From: Flavobacteriaceae bacterium
Lineage (GTDB): Bacteria > Bacteroidota > Bacteroidia > Flavobacteriales > Flavobacteriaceae
DNA length: 9,477 nucleotides
Assembly (NCBI GenBank): GCA_015488935.1
Contig: WFMU01000361.1
Location: forward strand, 1 to 9,477
Direction of reading: 5' to 3'
Below the pieces are notes generated by a model that saw only the letters and a program-made list of their open reading frames with translations, did not search any database and was not told the origin of the DNA. Positions 7,106 through 9,477 of this stretch are shown here, one piece after another. The translations under genes were made by a program, and so were the position numbers. Numbering within the stretch: position 1 is the stretch's first letter; each line of letters begins with the position of its first letter.

Positions 7106-7137
7106 TTAGGAATAAAAAAATAAAAAAGGATAACAAA

Positions 7138-7830
7138 ATGTCTATCGAAATAAAAAATATAAGTAAACAGTACGGTAATCAAAAAGCATTGGATTCCATT
7201 AGTTTTTCGATTAATTCTGGCGAAATTGTGGGCTTTTTGGGTCCTAACGGTGCTGGAAAATCTACGTTGATGAAAATTATTACTACCTACATTCAGCAAG
7301 ATGATGGTGAGGTAATTGTCAATGGTTTTAATACTTTAACGGATAGTTTGTCTGTTAAAAAATCTGTTGGTTATTTACCTGAGCACAATCCACTGTATTT
7401 AGAAATGTATGTTAAAGAATATTTGCATTTTTTGGCTTCTTTACACAAAGTTTCTAAAACTCGTATTGATAAAGTAATTGCTTTGGTTGGTTTAACTCCA
7501 GAGCAACATAAAAAAATAAAACAACTTTCTAAGGGTTATCGACAACGTGTTGGTTTGGCTGGTGCCCTGCTTCACAATCCTGATGTATTAATTTTAGATG
7601 AGCCTACTACTGGTTTAGATCCAAACCAGTTGATGGATATAAGAAACTTAATTCGAGAAATTGGAAAAACAAAAACAGTACTTTTTTCTACACATATTAT
7701 GCAAGAAGTAGAAGCGGTTTGTGACCGTGTAATTATTATTAATAAAGGAAAATTGGTTGCCAATAGTTCTTTAGAAACATTAACAAAAGAGCAATCGCTA
7801 ACTACTGTTTTTACCGAATTAACAAAATAA
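7138..7830 (+). CDS. GldA-like ABC transporter ATP-binding protein
   Basis: This cytoplasmic ATPase subunit of an ABC transporter has 230 residues. It has Walker A GPNGAGKST (35-43), a Q-loop region of the form GYLPEHNPLY (78-87, with E in place of Gln), a variant signature LSKGYRQRV (130-138) instead of LSGGQ, Walker B VLILDEP (150-156), D-loop GLDP (159-162) and the switch His in FSTH (H186). This pattern is close to GldA, the ATPase of the flavobacterial gliding-motility transporter GldAFG. As I recall, GldA is nearer 300 residues. Here the chain goes almost directly from GKLVANSSLE to a GldA-like end (SLTTVFTELTK), so a C-terminal segment seems to be missing. I therefore leave the symbol blank. 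The ATG at 7138 has a purine-rich AAAAAAGGA 8 bases upstream, and a longer frame from 7066 would be translated repeat. No permease gene is adjacent. A histidine kinase follows after 15 bases. Confidence 0.88.
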   Translation: MSIEIKNISKQYGNQKALDSISFSINSGEIVGFLGPNGAGKSTLMKIITTYIQQDDGEVIVNGFNTLTDSLSVKKSVGYLPEHNPLYLEMYVKEYLHFLASLHKVSKTRIDKVIALVGLTPEQHKKIKQLSKGYRQRVGLAGALLHNPDVLILDEPTTGLDPNQLMDIRNLIREIGKTKTVLFSTHIMQEVEAVCDRVIIINKGKLVANSSLETLTKEQSLTTVFTELTK

Positions 7831-7845
7831 ATCTATCTTTGGTTA

Positions 7846-9006
7846 ATGAAATTTTCTAAAAACAGCAATATTATTCGTTCTGTATTAATTGTAGTTTCTT
7901 TTATAATTGTTACTGCTATTTTATGGAATACTTATGTCTTTTTTCAGAAATTTAAAGAGGAAGAGAGAACAAAAATGGAGATTATTGTTGCTGCACAAAA
8001 AGAAATGGCCGAAAATCCTTTGTCTCCAAACCAAGTGAAACTGCCTTTAAAAATTTTAGATAGTAACTTAAACATAGCCATGATTATTACTAATGGTGAA
8101 GGAAAAATTGCTTTTACTAAAAATCTAGATTCCATCAAAGAAAAAGATAGTGTGTATTTAGCCAAACAATTGGCTATTATGAAAAAAAATAACAAACCAA
8201 TTGATGCTAGTTATGTTATAGAAAATGAGAAAATTGTACAAACACTCTATTATAAAGATTCGGATTTACTTACCAAATTAAAGTATTATCCGTTGGCATT
8301 ACTATTAATTTTACTTCTTTTTGGTACGGTAATTTATCTGGTTTTTAAATCTTCTAAAGTTGCCGAGCAAAACAAACTTTGGGCTGGTATGGCAAAAGAA
8401 ACTGCGCACCAAATTGGCACTCCTTTATCTTCGCTTTTGGGTTGGGTAGAAATTTTGCGAATGGATAATGTTGCAGAAAGTACGGTTTTAGAAATTGAGA
8501 AAGATGTGAATCGTTTAAACACTATTGCCGATCGTTTTTCTAAAATTGGCTCTATTCCAAATCTAGAAAAAATCAATGTTTCCGAAGAAACTAAAAGGTC
8601 TTTTGATTATTTAAAATCTAGAAGTTCTAAACAAATTAATTTTAATTTTAAAACTAACGATGCTACTATTTCTGTACTCGCCAACAAGCAACTTTTTTCT
8701 TGGGTTATAGAAAATATTATAAAAAATGCTATTGATGCCATGCAAGGAAAAGGAAAATTAGACTTAGAAATAAAATCCGACAATTTGCATGTTAAAATTT
8801 TTATTACCGACTCTGGTAAAGGAATTCCGAAAGCAAATTTTAAAAAGGTTTTTGAAACTGGTTTTACAACAAAAAAACGCGGTTGGGGTTTGGGTTTATC
8901 GCTTGCTAAACGTATTATTGAAGATTACCATAATGGTAAGATTTATGTAAAACATTCTTCAAAAAATAAAGGTACTTGTATTGCTGTTTCTTTAAAAAAG
9001 GTTTAA
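7846..9006 (+). CDS. Membrane sensor histidine kinase, orphan
   Basis: This 386-residue inner-membrane two-component sensor has a first transmembrane segment at about residues 11-33 and a second at about 147-167. They enclose a periplasmic sensor region of roughly 110 residues with no named domain I can recognise. There is no obvious HAMP domain, and the H-box follows closely. The phospho-acceptor is H188 in KETAHQIGTPLSSLLGW (184-200). The N-box is ENIIKNAIDAM (289-299), G1 is DSGKGI (322-327), the F-box region FETGFTT is at 336-342, and G2 is GWGLGLSLAKRI (346-357). All catalytic boxes are intact. It starts 15 bases after the ABC ATPase stop and is probably co-translated with it. No response regulator is in the window. 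The signal sensed is unknown. Confidence 0.93.
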   Translation: MKFSKNSNIIRSVLIVVSFIIVTAILWNTYVFFQKFKEEERTKMEIIVAAQKEMAENPLSPNQVKLPLKILDSNLNIAMIITNGEGKIAFTKNLDSIKEKDSVYLAKQLAIMKKNNKPIDASYVIENEKIVQTLYYKDSDLLTKLKYYPLALLLILLLFGTVIYLVFKSSKVAEQNKLWAGMAKETAHQIGTPLSSLLGWVEILRMDNVAESTVLEIEKDVNRLNTIADRFSKIGSIPNLEKINVSEETKRSFDYLKSRSSKQINFNFKTNDATISVLANKQLFSWVIENIIKNAIDAMQGKGKLDLEIKSDNLHVKIFITDSGKGIPKANFKKVFETGFTTKKRGWGLGLSLAKRIIEDYHNGKIYVKHSSKNKGTCIAVSLKKV

Positions 9007-9060
9007 TACCAATTCAAAACAATACCGATTTTATAAATCCGTTATTTACAACATTAGGTT

Positions 9061-9312
9061 TTATTGCTTATGTATAATTTTTATCTTAAAGTCAAATAAT
9101 TCTTTTGGATGTTCTAATTCTAATGCTTTTGAAAGGGCATAAACGGTACTTATTGTAGTATTTATTTCTCCTCTTTCTATTCTTCCAACTTGAGATATTA
9201 GAATGTTTGCGTCATAAGCTAAACTCTCTTGAGAAAGTTTTTTACGCTTTCTTATTTTTCGTAAGTTCTTTCCAAACAATATACTAAATGCTATATCTTT
9301 TACATTTATCAT
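9061..9312 (-). CDS. Small Xre-family HTH transcriptional regulator
   Basis: This 83-residue DNA-binding protein is almost entirely one Xre/Cro-type helix-turn-helix domain. It contains GKNLRKIRKRKKLSQESLAY (14-33), the recognition region ISQVGRIERGEI (38-49) and a C-terminal helix pair STVYALSKALELEHPKELF (54-72), followed by a basic tail. The size and layout match stand-alone Xre regulators such as restriction-modification controller proteins or toxin-antitoxin and mobile-element repressors, and the sequence alone does not distinguish them. The ATG at 9310-9312 (MINVKD) is chosen over an in-frame TTG at 9346-9348 because the extra 12 residues are not domain-like. It converges with the kinase gene (54-base gap, no clear terminator) and diverges from whatever starts at the right edge, which may be its target. 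Confidence 0.85.
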   Translation of the reverse strand: MINVKDIAFSILFGKNLRKIRKRKKLSQESLAYDANILISQVGRIERGEINTTISTVYALSKALELEHPKELFDFKIKIIHKQ

Positions 9313-9378
9313 ATTGTAAAATTGAACTCTATTTAAAAAAATTATCAACTCATATATGCGTTATTTAAAAAATATTAT

Positions 9379-9386
9379 TATATTTG
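9379..9386 (+). promoter_or_regulatory. -7 box of a gene beyond the right edge
   Basis: TATATTTG followed by C is an exact match to the flavobacterial -7 element TAnnTTTG. It points rightward, away from the Xre gene. The -33 TTTG is not clear. Transcription would start near 9393 and cross a C5-T5 run (9413-9422) and a short palindrome TATGC-TGT-GCATA (9444-9456) that could be an operator or hairpin. The remaining bases have open frames from ATGs at 9428 and 9445, both running off the window, and I cannot tell which, if either, is coding. Confidence 0.45.
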
Positions 9387-9477
9387 CTCCAATAAAAATT
9401 GCATTTGAACTTCCCCCTTTTTAGAGAATGCTCTTTTATTTGTTATGCTGTGCATATCTAAAAATAAATTTATTAAC

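Noticed and set aside
7066..7137. N-terminal extension of the ABC ATPase (Gly/Phe/Trp-rich)
   Set aside because: It is translated repeat starting at TTG. The ATPase family begins at the ATG at 7138 with MSIEIKNISKQYG.
6942..7299. Minus-strand open frames encoding Pro/Lys/Gln/Asn periodic peptides through the heptamer array
   Set aside because: They are the antisense translation of a 7-base repeat that lacks stops, and they run into antisense of proC or the ABC gene. No start context or family similarity supports them.
9021..9045. Terminator after the histidine kinase (GATTTTATAAATC near-palindrome)
   Set aside because: The stem is short, AT-only in the centre and has no T tract, which is too weak to call.
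9428..9477. Start of a partial gene at the right edge (frames from ATG 9428 or 9445)
   Set aside because: Only 11-16 codons are visible in two competing frames with no family signal. It is noted under the promoter-like site but not called as a gene.

Overview
The window is strongly AT-rich and reads as chromosomal DNA of a member of the Flavobacteriaceae (Bacteroidota). This rests on four things: a short 287-residue primary sigma factor without region 1.1, a large secreted protein ending in a type IX secretion (T9SS) sorting domain, a GldA-like ABC ATPase, and several sites resembling the Bacteroidota -7 promoter box TAnnTTTG. Most of it is ordinary core genome. I do not see a defence island, an integrated element, an RNA gene or a CRISPR array, and I found no clear undescribed multi-gene system.

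Layout, left to right. Bases 1-235 hold a strong hairpin terminator (69-102) and the leader of a 330-residue HTH protein of unknown role (236-1228). Next come rpoD (1343-2206), its intrinsic terminator (2224-2256), and rpe for ribulose-phosphate 3-epimerase (2285-2935). An 830-residue T9SS-exported, multi-module surface protein follows (2980-5472). It converges on a minus-strand MmcQ/YjbR-family gene (5577-5933) across a 104-base gap that holds a long imperfect dyad. Divergent from the MmcQ/YjbR gene is a small wreck of a DUF1801/YdhG-like gene (6034-6180), internally deleted and frameshifted. Behind it lies proC (6204-6992). Between proC and the next gene is an array of about 15 heptanucleotide repeats of the TTTTGGG/TTTTGAA type, including five evenly spaced GGG tracts. 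A GldA-like ABC ATPase (7138-7830) and an orphan membrane sensor histidine kinase (7846-9006) follow 15 bases apart. The right end has a small minus-strand Xre-type regulator (9061-9312) and a divergent plus-strand promoter-like site whose gene would lie beyond the window.

How the genes relate. rpoD and rpe are housekeeping genes separated by a terminator, so rpe probably has its own promoter. proC, the ABC ATPase and the kinase are co-oriented with no clear terminator between them and could share a transcript. The tight ATPase-kinase spacing is the better evidence of co-expression, but neither a permease nor a response regulator is present here. Several reading frames open upstream of the likely true starts, in the terminator after rpoD, the dead gene and the repeat array. 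I therefore chose internal ATG starts for the first HTH gene, rpe, proC, the ABC ATPase and the Xre gene.
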